Below are positions 7,557-15,505 of a stretch of DNA of 40,897 bases, piece after piece (positions within the stretch are counted from its first letter, which is position 1; each line of letters starts with the position of its first letter). This stretch comes from Candidatus Saccharimonadota bacterium. GTDB lineage: Bacteria; Patescibacteriota; Saccharimonadia; Saccharimonadales; Saccharimonadaceae. The translations under genes and the position numbers were made by a program. The DNA lies in NCBI GenBank assembly GCA_017512085.1, contig JAFWHD010000001.1:1-40897 (forward strand), read 5' to 3'. The notes under the pieces were generated by a model, which was not told the origin of the DNA, searched no databases, and was given only the letters and a program-made list of their open reading frames with translations.

Positions 7557-8147
7557 TTACTCCGTAGGCGTTGCGGACTCCGGAGTCCCCGTAGCTTCCG
7601 TAGTCTCTGTTGTCTCTACGGTTTCTTCCGTCACAACATCAGCATTATCATCTTTTACCGTGGTCTCTTCGTACATCTTTTTCATGCTCTCCACGAATTC
7701 GTGCTCAGACTCCACTTCATTCATCGTCATCTCCCCATATACCGCATTTGATGCTGTAATGATAATGTATTTCCCTTTTGTTTCCATATTGTCATAAGCC
7801 ACTTCCTCCAAAGCCTCTTTTAATGGCTCTATTTTTTCGCTCGCCACAGTCGCATCATCGTATTCATAATACATTATCTTCCCATTTACCTTATCGCCAT
7901 CATGTTCATAAATCACATAAACTCTATTCGGCGTATAATCCATTTTTACTGACTCGTCTTTAAAAAACTCCTCCGGATATTCTATTACATATCTCGTATC
8001 CGTAGTCGCAAAAGTATCCCCACTCACCCCACCATTCGCTACCGACACAACCACCGTAATCACCGCCGCAATCACTGCTATCACCGCCAAGCAAACCCCA
8101 ATCACAGTTCCCTTATCTTTTCTTTCGGTTTGTCTATAATTACCCAC
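7557..8147 (-). CDS. Unrecognised single-span membrane protein with extracytoplasmic domain
   Basis: 196 residues. A short basic N terminus (YRQTERKDKG) is followed by one hydrophobic helix (about 15-42, TVIGVCLAVIAVIAAVITVVV), so the remaining 150 residues should lie outside. The soluble part has alternating strands and no motif I know. The last 30 residues are a Thr/Glu-rich linker-like tail. The start codon is GTG, supported by an AAAGGAG Shine-Dalgarno and a TATAAT box further upstream. It faces ppa tail to tail and is followed upstream by glyS on the same strand, with 78 bases between. Function unknown. Confidence 0.65.
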   Translation of the reverse strand: MGNYRQTERKDKGTVIGVCLAVIAVIAAVITVVVSVANGGVSGDTFATTDTRYVIEYPEEFFKDESVKMDYTPNRVYVIYEHDGDKVNGKIMYYEYDDATVASEKIEPLKEALEEVAYDNMETKGKYIIITASNAVYGEMTMNEVESEHEFVESMKKMYEETTVKDDNADVVTEETVETTETTEATGTPESATPTE

Positions 8148-8225
8148 TTCTTTTTCTCCTTTATGCTTTTATTATACCCCACGGAAAAATAATTTCAATC
8201 ACTAATAGCCCATATTACGGATATA

Positions 8226-9578
8226 TTACAAATCTTTTATTTTCACCCGTTCTTGTTTTGCTGTATCTCTATCTCTCACCGTCACTGTATCATTCTCTAG
8301 TGTATCAAAATCAATCACGATACACGCACACGTCCCAATCTCGTCTTGCTTACGATACCGCTTTCCAATGTTTCCCGAATCATCCCATGTTACATCTATA
8401 TATTTTTCGCGCAAATCATCATATATTTCTTTTGCCTTCGCGACCAATTCCGGCTTGTTTTTTAGTAGTGGTGATACGCAATACTTATATGGCGCTAGGT
8501 TTTCCGGTAGTCTCAGCACCACCCGCTCACTCTCCCCCACGTTATCCTCCGCGTAAAACGCCGCGAGTATCGCTAGGAATAATCTCTCTACCCCAATGGA
8601 TGGCTCTATGACGTGTGGGGTATATATCTCGCCCGTATTCTTATCACGATATTCCATCTTCTTTCCAGACTCTCTAGCAATATTAGAAAGATCAAAATCC
8701 GTCCGGTATGCTAGTCCCATCAGCTCCTCACGTCCATTTGGATAATCATACATAAAATCAATCGTTCGCTTACTATAGTGTGCTCTATCCGCTTCTGGCA
8801 CTTCCTCCTCGTGAATCATCTCAGCCGGTAATCCCAGCACTCCTTCCAGAAATGTATGCTGAAGTTCGCGTAGTTTTTCAAATTCCCCTTCCCACGTATC
8901 TGGCTTCACGAAATATTCTATCTCCATTTGCGAGCACTCACGATCGCGCAAAATGAAATCCCTCGGCGATATTTCATTACGAAATGCTTTCCCCTGTTGC
9001 GCTATGCCAAATGGTATATCAGGATAGAAAGTATCTACTACGTTCTTATAATTCGTAAAAATCCCCTGCGCCGTCTCCGGCCTGAGATATGCCACATTTT
9101 TCTCGGCTAATTCTGGATTCTCCGTCATATCCTCAGGGAGTACCGCTCCTACATGCGTCTGGAACATCATATTAAACTTCCGGATTGGCCCCCAATTTTC
9201 TTTTCCACACACTGGACATTTCGTATGTGTCGCAAGGAATTCCTCTGTCGTAATGGACTCACCATAACCATCGGTTATTTTATCCGCCCGAAATCTATTT
9301 TTACATTCCTTACATTCCACTAATGGATCCGCAAAAGTCGCCGTGTGTCCAGATGCTATCCAAGTCCTCGGGTTCATAATTATCGCCGCATCCACCCCGT
9401 ACATATCATCCCGTTTTTCCACGAAAAATCTCCACCATAGATCCATCATCTTCTTTTTTAGCTTCACCCCCAGAGGACCAAAATCCCAAGTCCCCGCCAT
9501 TCCACCATACACATCACTACCTTGATAAATAAACCCCCGTCTCTTACATAGACTTACTATATCGTCTAACTTTCCCAT
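8226..9578 (-). CDS. glyS: Glycyl-tRNA synthetase, single-chain dimeric type
   Basis: Class II synthetase of the alpha2 (eukaryote/Gram-positive) type rather than the separate alpha and beta subunits of E. coli. Seen: N-terminal CKRRGFIYQGSDVYGG and WDFGPLG, a zinc-ribbon insertion with CxxC pairs (VECKECKNRF and TKCPVCGKENWG), motif 2 RNEISPRDFILRDREC, motif 3 region EPSIGVERL, and a C-terminal anticodon-binding domain. Length 450 is normal. Start set by TAGGAGTG 4 nt upstream. The TGTATAAT box of this gene contains the recO stop codon, so it has its own promoter although it follows recO directly. Confidence 0.95.
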   Translation of the reverse strand: MGKLDDIVSLCKRRGFIYQGSDVYGGMAGTWDFGPLGVKLKKKMMDLWWRFFVEKRDDMYGVDAAIIMNPRTWIASGHTATFADPLVECKECKNRFRADKITDGYGESITTEEFLATHTKCPVCGKENWGPIRKFNMMFQTHVGAVLPEDMTENPELAEKNVAYLRPETAQGIFTNYKNVVDTFYPDIPFGIAQQGKAFRNEISPRDFILRDRECSQMEIEYFVKPDTWEGEFEKLRELQHTFLEGVLGLPAEMIHEEEVPEADRAHYSKRTIDFMYDYPNGREELMGLAYRTDFDLSNIARESGKKMEYRDKNTGEIYTPHVIEPSIGVERLFLAILAAFYAEDNVGESERVVLRLPENLAPYKYCVSPLLKNKPELVAKAKEIYDDLREKYIDVTWDDSGNIGKRYRKQDEIGTCACIVIDFDTLENDTVTVRDRDTAKQERVKIKDL

Positions 9579-9604
9579 TTCACTCCTACACTTATTTATA
9601 TATA

Positions 9605-10288
9605 TTATACACCAATAATCCTCGCAAATTCCAAAATTCGCCCAATCATTTCCTCGCCCGCTCTCACTCGCTTCACAATAACGAGGTCTGCCGTTATGGC
9701 AATTCTCAAAAACTTTATTTCTTCCACACCGTATTTACCATTCTCCTCTTTTCGAAATGCTTTTTCCCCCACATCCCACTCGTATCTCGCGTCCACCACC
9801 AGTTTTTCTCCCCCCACATCACGATAAAGATTTATCGGCTCTGTCACTTGTGTAAAATTCAATAAAAACCACGCTTCCACTAACTCATCATTTATCTCCC
9901 CTTTCGCAAGCTCCGAAAGACATGCTCTAGTAATCAAGAAATACCTTTCATCTTCCAAACGTTCCGCTCTTGCCACACGTTTTAAAATATTTCCCACGAG
10001 CACCGTTTTCTCATAATCCTTCAAAATCTTCTCGTAGTGTTCCACCATCTTCGCCCCCGTCACTGTATACATTTCCCCTCTCCCCTCATGCAGATTTATA
10101 TCCGCCAGCGTCAACATCTCTGCCCCACCAGCTAGCTTTGATTTTGCTTTTCTCACTCCTTTCGCAATCGCCGAAATCTTTCCACTCGGTGTAATAATCG
10201 TGAGGATCCTATCCGCCTCACCATAATTCACTCGCTTGATTACTATCCCTGGCGTCCTAATATCTTTACTTTGTATATTCCTTGACAT
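9605..10288 (-). CDS. recO: DNA repair protein RecO
   Basis: RecO anneals single strands and, with RecR, loads RecA on SSB-covered DNA in the RecF pathway. The N-terminal OB-fold is recognisable (TPGIVIKRVNYGEADRILTIITPSGKISAIAKGVRK), followed by KLAGG and a helical C-terminal domain. Cysteines of the zinc site found in some RecO are not apparent. Length 227 is usual. The start overlaps the end of the response regulator gene by about 23 nt, implying co-transcription with the two-component pair. recF and recR are not in the window. Confidence 0.85.
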   Translation of the reverse strand: MSRNIQSKDIRTPGIVIKRVNYGEADRILTIITPSGKISAIAKGVRKAKSKLAGGAEMLTLADINLHEGRGEMYTVTGAKMVEHYEKILKDYEKTVLVGNILKRVARAERLEDERYFLITRACLSELAKGEINDELVEAWFLLNFTQVTEPINLYRDVGGEKLVVDARYEWDVGEKAFRKEENGKYGVEEIKFLRIAITADLVIVKRVRAGEEMIGRILEFARIIGV

Positions 10289-10715
10289 ACTTCTCTATTT
10301 CCCTCGGCGTCATCGTTTCCTTATTTAATACCCCCTTCACTCCATATACAGATAAATCACCCTTCATTTTTAGTGAAGTTACTAGTACGATCGGTATCTT
10401 CGCCGTATCTTCATACGACATTATTTCGTGCAAAAAAGTAAATCCATCCACCCCGTCTAGCAATATATCCAAAAAAATCAGTTCTGGCACTTCATCCGTT
10501 AATCCTTCCATCGCTTCATAAGCATTGTGATAAATCTTCACTTCCTCCACCCCTGTTTTACCGGCAATTCCCGACGCGCTAGCTTTATCTGTTTTCTCTT
10601 TACCGGCAATTCCCAACGCGCTTGCTTCCTTGCTATTTTTCTTCGTAAGCCCCTTTCGTATCATCCTCGCTAGGCATCTCGCCATTATTTCATTGTCTTC
10701 TATCACGAAAATCAT
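10266..10715 (-). CDS. Response regulator, receiver domain only, with a 14-residue tandem repeat
   Basis: Stand-alone CheY-like receiver. Acidic pair IEDNE near the N terminus, phosphoacceptor Asp in LIFLDILLDG, Thr in LVTS and Lys in LNKE are all present. No DNA-binding domain follows, so output is probably by protein contact. Between helix 1 and strand 2 (about residues 25-58) is an insertion made of two copies of a 14-residue unit sharing GIAGK; at DNA level two 24-nt direct repeats differ at one base. ATG 10715 or GTG 10718 could be the start; a GAGGAG Shine-Dalgarno serves either. It lies 31 nt behind the kinase gene and is its likely partner. Confidence 0.8.
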   Translation of the reverse strand: MIFVIEDNEIMARCLARMIRKGLTKKNSKEASALGIAGKEKTDKASASGIAGKTGVEEVKIYHNAYEAMEGLTDEVPELIFLDILLDGVDGFTFLHEIMSYEDTAKIPIVLVTSLKMKGDLSVYGVKGVLNKETMTPREIEKYVKEYTK

Positions 10716-10746
10716 CACTCCTCCTCACCATCCAATAACTTCCTTC

Positions 10747-11430
10747 TCATCCCCACAGACTCATTTGCTTTGACACTGGCACCTCCACATAAAAACTCGT
10801 CCCATCCCGATGTCGCACCGCCCCCACCCTTGCTCGCATCGCCTGTGAAAACCTTGATGCGATATAGAGTCCCAGTCCCGAAGATCCCGGCCTCATCGCG
10901 ATAGATGTCGGCTGTTTGATAAATCCCCGTCTCATCTCTCGCCACACATCCGTCGGTAACATCGGACCATAATCCCTCACCGCCACACGCACCAGCCCAC
11001 ACGAATCCATCACACTTACCTGTGTCTCTGTCCCCTCATCCGCATAATGGATCGCGTTAGTTAAGAAATTAAAAATCACACTCCGGAGCAACTCCCGATT
11101 TGCTGTTACTATCTTTGCCCGATTTCGATACGACACAGTAATTCTTTGTTTCTTTTCATCAAACAGTCTCATCACTTCATTTGTCGCTTCATCGCACACC
11201 ACGCGCACTACCACTGGACCCATTTCACATTCTTGTTTTTCCAACCGATGAATCTTTGTCAAATCATTCACTTGCCGTATCGCTCGCTCCGACACCTCCA
11301 CCATTTCTCGTCGTATCTGTTCACCAGCCCGTTCCATCTCAGGAAGCGCAAACGCTAACTGTCTTAATACTGCTAGTGGCTCCTTCAGTTCATGTGCCGC
11401 CACCAGCACTCCATCTACCTCCATTCCCAT
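10747..11430 (-). CDS. Soluble sensor histidine kinase
   Basis: 228 residues, consisting only of a dimerisation/phosphoacceptor domain and an HATPase domain. The H-box is AAHELKEPLAVL; the N-box is SVIFNFLTNAIHYA; G1 is RDYGPML, which departs from the usual DxGxG; G2 is PGSSGLGLYIA. No membrane segment or sensor domain is visible, so it is probably cytoplasmic and senses through a partner. TGTATAAT ends 6 nt before ATG 11430, which fixes the start and makes the mRNA leaderless; the frame is open six codons upstream. It heads a kinase-regulator-recO cluster. The signal is unknown. Confidence 0.8.
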   Translation of the reverse strand: MGMEVDGVLVAAHELKEPLAVLRQLAFALPEMERAGEQIRREMVEVSERAIRQVNDLTKIHRLEKQECEMGPVVVRVVCDEATNEVMRLFDEKKQRITVSYRNRAKIVTANRELLRSVIFNFLTNAIHYADEGTETQVSVMDSCGLVRVAVRDYGPMLPTDVWREMRRGFIKQPTSIAMRPGSSGLGLYIASRFSQAMRARVGAVRHRDGTSFYVEVPVSKQMSLWG

Positions 11431-11445
11431 ACTTCTATTATACAC
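11431..11445 (-). promoter_or_regulatory. -10 box, leaderless start of histidine kinase
   Basis: TATAAT at 11437-11442 (minus strand), preceded by GTG, 6 nt from ATG. Confidence 0.6.
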
Positions 11446-11577
11446 CACTCACCCCATCTATCACCACCAAAAACATCTTTCTTGCTCGTCTTATTTACAT
11501 AATTAACGCAAAAAATCCAAATTCACTTTTTATAAAAATCAAGAGTCTATTGTTTCATAACTATTTAGCAAACAAAC

Positions 11578-12558
11578 TTACTGGACAAATGTCACTGTTG
11601 ACAGTAATTTATCAAACTCCCCCTCAAATAACATAGAATCCGTCTGCAATATTACCGCCTTATCCCGAATCTTGAATACCACAATATGTCCCGTCAAATC
11701 CTCAGTATCAGGCAACGTTCCCGTGTAAAGATTCGCCGTAATCGCTCCATCTTTTCCAATTTGTATAGATTTTACCGCTAGTCCCTTTTCCTCACGCTCC
11801 ACATACGACTGATAACTTTTTACCACGTCATCATAAGATTCATCCTTAATTGTCACTCTAAGTGCATGAATCGACGTCGGGCTATCAACTTTATCTACTT
11901 GCCCTGGATTAAAGAACGCCCGATAATCTCTACCGTCACTCGCATCATCAGGTACATACAGATTCCAAGTCTTAGGGTACATAAATGAAAGCGAACCATA
12001 GTCCGTCGGCCCCGTAAATGATTGATAAGGGTTTTTCGCTTCTTCCTGGTAAGCTTCGTAATCTTTTTCCTCTTGCGCATTCGCCGCTTCCGTCCGCGCT
12101 ATTTCCAATTTCCCTTCCAGATCGGTATTCGCTTCGTTATATCTCATAAACATCCAGACGAACAATCCAACAAAAGTTACCAATGCAAGCGACAGAATAA
12201 TAATCGTAATAGTCTTCAAAAGTCCTTTCGAACCATGGCCTGCATCCGGCATCATCGCCGGTACATTTCCAGTACCACTCGCTATCGGCTGCCCCGGCAT
12301 CCCCGGTTGCATCGGCGCTCCAGGCATCTGGCTATTCATACCATTTCCCGCCCAACCAGGCATCCCCCCGCCCATCTGCGAACCGTTCATTTGCGGATTA
12401 CTCATCATCTGGTTATTCATTCCTTCCCCCGGATAACCTCCAGTCGGCTCATTCGGCTGGTATCCAGGCATCTGCCCGCTCATCCTTCTATATGGTTGAG
12501 TACCAGACGACAAAATCTGCCCATTTGGCGTCGTTTTTCCGCTAAAATCATCATCCAT
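11578..12558 (-). CDS. Membrane-anchored lipid-side/extracellular protein with Gly-Met-Pro-Asn-rich cytoplasmic N terminus
   Basis: 326 residues. The first 110 are low-complexity, rich in Gly, Met, Pro, Gln and Asn, with repeats such as GMPG and QMPG. One transmembrane helix follows (about 115-138, TITIIILSLALVTFVGLFVW), then a short coiled coil (EGKLEIARTEAANAQEEKDYE) and a soluble domain beginning GSLSFMYPKTWNLYVP. That last pattern resembles PsbP/DUF1795-like proteins with a YPxxW start, but this is weak. The protein would be anchored with its folded domain outside. TATAAT lies 6 nt before ATG, so it is leaderless. Function unknown. Confidence 0.65.
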   Translation of the reverse strand: MDDDFSGKTTPNGQILSSGTQPYRRMSGQMPGYQPNEPTGGYPGEGMNNQMMSNPQMNGSQMGGGMPGWAGNGMNSQMPGAPMQPGMPGQPIASGTGNVPAMMPDAGHGSKGLLKTITIIILSLALVTFVGLFVWMFMRYNEANTDLEGKLEIARTEAANAQEEKDYEAYQEEAKNPYQSFTGPTDYGSLSFMYPKTWNLYVPDDASDGRDYRAFFNPGQVDKVDSPTSIHALRVTIKDESYDDVVKSYQSYVEREEKGLAVKSIQIGKDGAITANLYTGTLPDTEDLTGHIVVFKIRDKAVILQTDSMLFEGEFDKLLSTVTFVQ

Positions 12559-12573
12559 ATTTTTATTATAACA
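12559..12573 (-). promoter_or_regulatory. -10 box, leaderless start of 11578-12558 gene
   Basis: TGTTATAAT with TATAAT at 12565-12570 (minus strand), 6 nt from ATG. Confidence 0.6.
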
Positions 12574-12610
12574 TACTTATTCTAATTCTAATAAAAATCA
12601 AATCCCTACA

Positions 12611-12811
12611 TTACTTACTAAAATCTTCCGTCAATACCTCAATTTCATTTTTTAGTTCGCTAAGGTCTTTCTCAATTTCTTTTGCAAGCGAAAGCGCCGA
12701 TTTATATTTTTCTACCGCCTTATCCAGTTGGAATTCATCCGAATAAAACCATTCCACTTGATTATCTAATTCTGTAATTTTGTCATTCAAATTCTGTTTC
12801 GTTTCTGTCAT
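12611..12811 (-). CDS. xseB: Exodeoxyribonuclease VII small subunit
   Basis: 66 residues, two helices separated near FYSDEFQLDKAVEKYKSA, the XseB pattern (ELDxxVxxF...LxxAVxxYxxAxxLxK). It binds several copies to each XseA to form the nuclease that degrades single-stranded DNA to oligonucleotides. It follows xseA by 47 nt on the same strand and has its own Shine-Dalgarno (GAGGAG). Size is typical. Confidence 0.88.
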   Translation of the reverse strand: MTETKQNLNDKITELDNQVEWFYSDEFQLDKAVEKYKSALSLAKEIEKDLSELKNEIEVLTEDFSK

Positions 12812-12858
12812 AAATCTCCTCTTTATTAATATTTTTGCTTTACCATATATTATATATA

Positions 12859-14091
12859 TTATTGTCTATTCCTCACTTCTTTTACTTCCGCCGCCACTTC
12901 ATGCGTAAATGTTGTAATTTTAATCGCATTTCCCGGTGATATTTTTCCAGACAATATTGCATAACCTTGTTTTAATACTTTTTCGGGATTTAACATTTCT
13001 AGCATTTTTATTTTTTGCCGAACATCCAATAATCCTCTTTCATATCCATTCTGCGTTTTTTCCGTCACCCCTCGCACCATCTCATTCACTTTTCTTTCCA
13101 TCGGCTCAATATATTTATTTATTAAACTTTGCGAAATTTGAAAAACTTTACTCTGCACTTCCCGCTCCATCGGCTCAATATATTTCGCCGTCAATCCTTG
13201 CGAGACTTTTCGCATTTTTGCCACATTCATCTCGTGCATCGTCGCCACCCGACTTAATAAATCTCGCCCTATCCCATTAACCGCAGTTTGAATCTTCCGC
13301 CGCTCAAATTCTCGGCCTTTCGTCAACATTTCCGCCGCATTAGATGGTGTGGAAGCCCGCACGTCCGCAGCAAGATCCGCCAATGATTCATCTACCTCAT
13401 GTCCCACTCCCGTGATAACTGGTATTTTGCTCGCCGCTATCGCTCGCACCAATTTCTCATCGTTAAATGCCGAGAGATCATCCGCCGAGCCACCTCCTCG
13501 CAATATCGCAATCACCTCCACTTCGCCTCGTTCATTGAAATAATTCAATGCCCGTATAATTTGGTCTGGCGCATCCATCCCCTGCACCTGCGTATGTGCC
13601 ACCGAGACTCGTATTCCACCCCACCGCGCATTCAAGATTTTTATAAAATCCGCATAACCCGCCGCACCAGTAGATGAGATTACTCCAAGCCTAGCCAAAT
13701 TTTCTGGTAACGGACGTTTTTTACTCGCGTCAAATAATCCCTCCGCAGTTAATTTCTTTTTTAACATTTCATATGCTTTCTTTAAGCTTCCCTCCCCCAC
13801 CGGCTTCACCGCTGACACTGTGACGGAAAACCTTCCCCACTTCGTCAGTTTCGGCACCCCTACCACCACGACTTTCATTCCATCCTCGAGTGGCATCCTG
13901 AGATTCCAAATCGGCAGAAAACACGACACACTCGCTGATTCATCTTTCAAATCAAAAAACACCCATTTTCCTTGCGATGTCTTAAAACTTGCCACTTCGC
14001 CCACTATCATCGCCGACGGGAAAGCCGCCTCCATTGTTTGATTTGTAATATCTATAAACTGACTTGGTGTTAATACTGGCGCCTCACTCAC
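12859..14091 (-). CDS. xseA: Exodeoxyribonuclease VII large subunit
   Basis: 410 residues. N-terminal OB-fold (about 5-100, VGEVASFKTSQGKWVFFDLKD), then the catalytic domain (about 115-300) with GVISSTGAAGYADF, ILRGGGSADDLSAFND and PVITGVGHEVDESLADLAADVRASTPSNAAEM. A long coiled-coil follows, then a C-terminal segment ending in LKQGYAIL. Within the coiled coil a 23-residue unit containing KYIEPMER occurs twice, 69 nt apart, the DNA sharing an exact stretch of about 18 nt. The start is GTG behind GGAGG. Paired with xseB downstream; together they resect single strands in recombination and mismatch repair. Confidence 0.93.
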   Translation of the reverse strand: MSEAPVLTPSQFIDITNQTMEAAFPSAMIVGEVASFKTSQGKWVFFDLKDESASVSCFLPIWNLRMPLEDGMKVVVVGVPKLTKWGRFSVTVSAVKPVGEGSLKKAYEMLKKKLTAEGLFDASKKRPLPENLARLGVISSTGAAGYADFIKILNARWGGIRVSVAHTQVQGMDAPDQIIRALNYFNERGEVEVIAILRGGGSADDLSAFNDEKLVRAIAASKIPVITGVGHEVDESLADLAADVRASTPSNAAEMLTKGREFERRKIQTAVNGIGRDLLSRVATMHEMNVAKMRKVSQGLTAKYIEPMEREVQSKVFQISQSLINKYIEPMERKVNEMVRGVTEKTQNGYERGLLDVRQKIKMLEMLNPEKVLKQGYAILSGKISPGNAIKITTFTHEVAAEVKEVRNRQ

Positions 14092-14122
14092 TTTTCCTCC
14101 ACTTTCTTTTTCATCACCTATT

Positions 14123-15292
14123 TTATTCTATTTCTTTCGGCTCTTCCTTATGTTGCTTTTTATTTCGTTTCTTACTTTCCTCAAATCTACTCTCCGTATC
14201 TTCTTCATAATTATCATTCCTCTCCGCATCATCCGAAACTTTCCTTCCAGAAAGCGCTTGATAATATGGCACCACTCCTGACGCCACTGTAAATATCAAT
14301 GTAAATACCCTAGTCATCACCGTCACGATTGCCGCAGTTGCCGCATCTACCCCCAATGCTACCATCACTCCCGCCATACCTAGCTCATAAAGCCCATATG
14401 GCACTATTCCATCAAACACCGATCCTATCGCCTCTCCCACCATAATATATGGTAGTAACTCCCACCGACCAAGTGATATCCCCACCAGATAATAAGTCCC
14501 CACCTCAAAAAGACTATACACTATCCCCCAGAGTGCCGGTTTTATCAAAGCCTTCTTGTTACTCTTCATCATTACTACACTTGCATGAATATCTGTGAAA
14601 TAGCTCCGGATTTTTTCGTCACTTATTACTCGTTTTTTATGCCCAAATGTAATTATTTTTATTAGCCTTGATTCTATTCTCACGACTAATTTCGCAAATT
14701 TATCTATTCGCTTTTCCGACGACGCCACAAAAATAATAAGCCACAGCATAAAACCCACACCCATATTCATGAGCAGTGCCACTGGAATTATCCACATCGC
14801 CCCTTCCGGAATTTTATTAAATATTAAAAGTATTATTATCGCCACTAACGCTTGCAAATAATTAAAAATCGTCGTTATACCATAGCGAAAGAGATAAAGA
14901 AAACTCGCCTGCCCCGCCGTTACATTATATGGCTTTAAACGATATGTGAGATAAGCCAGTCCACCCACCCCTCCTGCCGGCACTGCATGGTTGACAAAAT
15001 TCAATTCCGTAGAAATCTTTAGTATCTCGCCATTGGTAAATTTCTTAACATTTTTTCTCGTCCTGAGATACGAGAAAAAAATCTGTCCACACGCAAAATA
15101 CATCGCCAGCTGTTCTGGAATTAGTAGTAACAATACAAATGCATTTGCTTTTTTTAAATCATAAAACGCTTCTACCATATCTGGCCAATTCTGGTAAATC
15201 ACCACCCCAACCAGTATCGCCGTCAGCACCATCAGTACGCCCCTCACTGTGATCCGGAATTTGAACTTCTTCTTCTCTTGCCCCTTAACCAT
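14123..15292 (-). CDS. YbhN/UPF0104-type integral membrane protein (flippase-like domain)
   Basis: 389 residues with six to eight hydrophobic helices between a basic N terminus (MVKGQEKKKFKFRI) and a highly charged C-terminal tail of about 45 residues (Glu/Lys/Arg). Motifs typical of the lysylphosphatidylglycerol synthetase transmembrane region appear, e.g. HAVPAGGVGGLAY and PYGLYELGM. Such proteins act as lipid flippases or glycan-lipid transporters; a role in envelope lipid handling is inferred. There is no synthetase domain. TGCTATAAT ends 6 nt before ATG 15292, so the upstream six-codon extension is excluded. It diverges from tyrS, with a family I element between. Confidence 0.8.
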   Translation of the reverse strand: MVKGQEKKKFKFRITVRGVLMVLTAILVGVVIYQNWPDMVEAFYDLKKANAFVLLLLIPEQLAMYFACGQIFFSYLRTRKNVKKFTNGEILKISTELNFVNHAVPAGGVGGLAYLTYRLKPYNVTAGQASFLYLFRYGITTIFNYLQALVAIIILLIFNKIPEGAMWIIPVALLMNMGVGFMLWLIIFVASSEKRIDKFAKLVVRIESRLIKIITFGHKKRVISDEKIRSYFTDIHASVVMMKSNKKALIKPALWGIVYSLFEVGTYYLVGISLGRWELLPYIMVGEAIGSVFDGIVPYGLYELGMAGVMVALGVDAATAAIVTVMTRVFTLIFTVASGVVPYYQALSGRKVSDDAERNDNYEEDTESRFEESKKRNKKQHKEEPKEIE

Positions 15293-15307
15293 AACTAAAT
15301 TATAGCA
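15293..15307 (-). promoter_or_regulatory. Extended -10 box, leaderless start of YbhN-like gene
   Basis: TGCTATAAT with TATAAT at 15299-15304 (minus strand), 6 nt from ATG. Confidence 0.65.
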
Positions 15308-15327
15308 CAATTTAAGTTTACAATGAG

Positions 15328-15457
15328 GATATATTACCTTTTTGGGACAATTTCCCGAAAAACACCGGAAAAGTCAAGTTCACTTTCTTGTCAGGACTTG
15401 TCCCGAACTGAACTTTACTTTTCCGGTTTTGGAGGCGCCCCAAAAAGGTAATATATC
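15328..15457 (+). repeat. Family I palindromic element, copy 2
   Basis: 130 bp between divergent genes. Outer arms (GATATATTACCTTTTTGGG with CCCCAAAAAGGTAATATATC) differ from those of copies 1, 3 and 4 but still pair. The core, inner stem and GGAC-TT-GTCC cap are as in the family. Confidence 0.9.
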
Positions 15458-15490
15458 ATCTTTTAAGCTAATGACATTATCCTATAAATA

Positions 15491-15505
15491 TGCTATTATA
15501 ATAAT
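15491..15505 (+). promoter_or_regulatory. Extended -10 box, leaderless start of tyrS
   Basis: TGCTATTAT with TATTAT at 15494-15499 and 6 nt to ATG 15506; an overlapping TATAAT at 15497-15502 is closer. Confidence 0.55.

Noticed and set aside
12022-12585. 187-residue plus-strand ORF
   Set aside because: Arg/His-rich shadow of the membrane protein gene on the other strand; no start signal.
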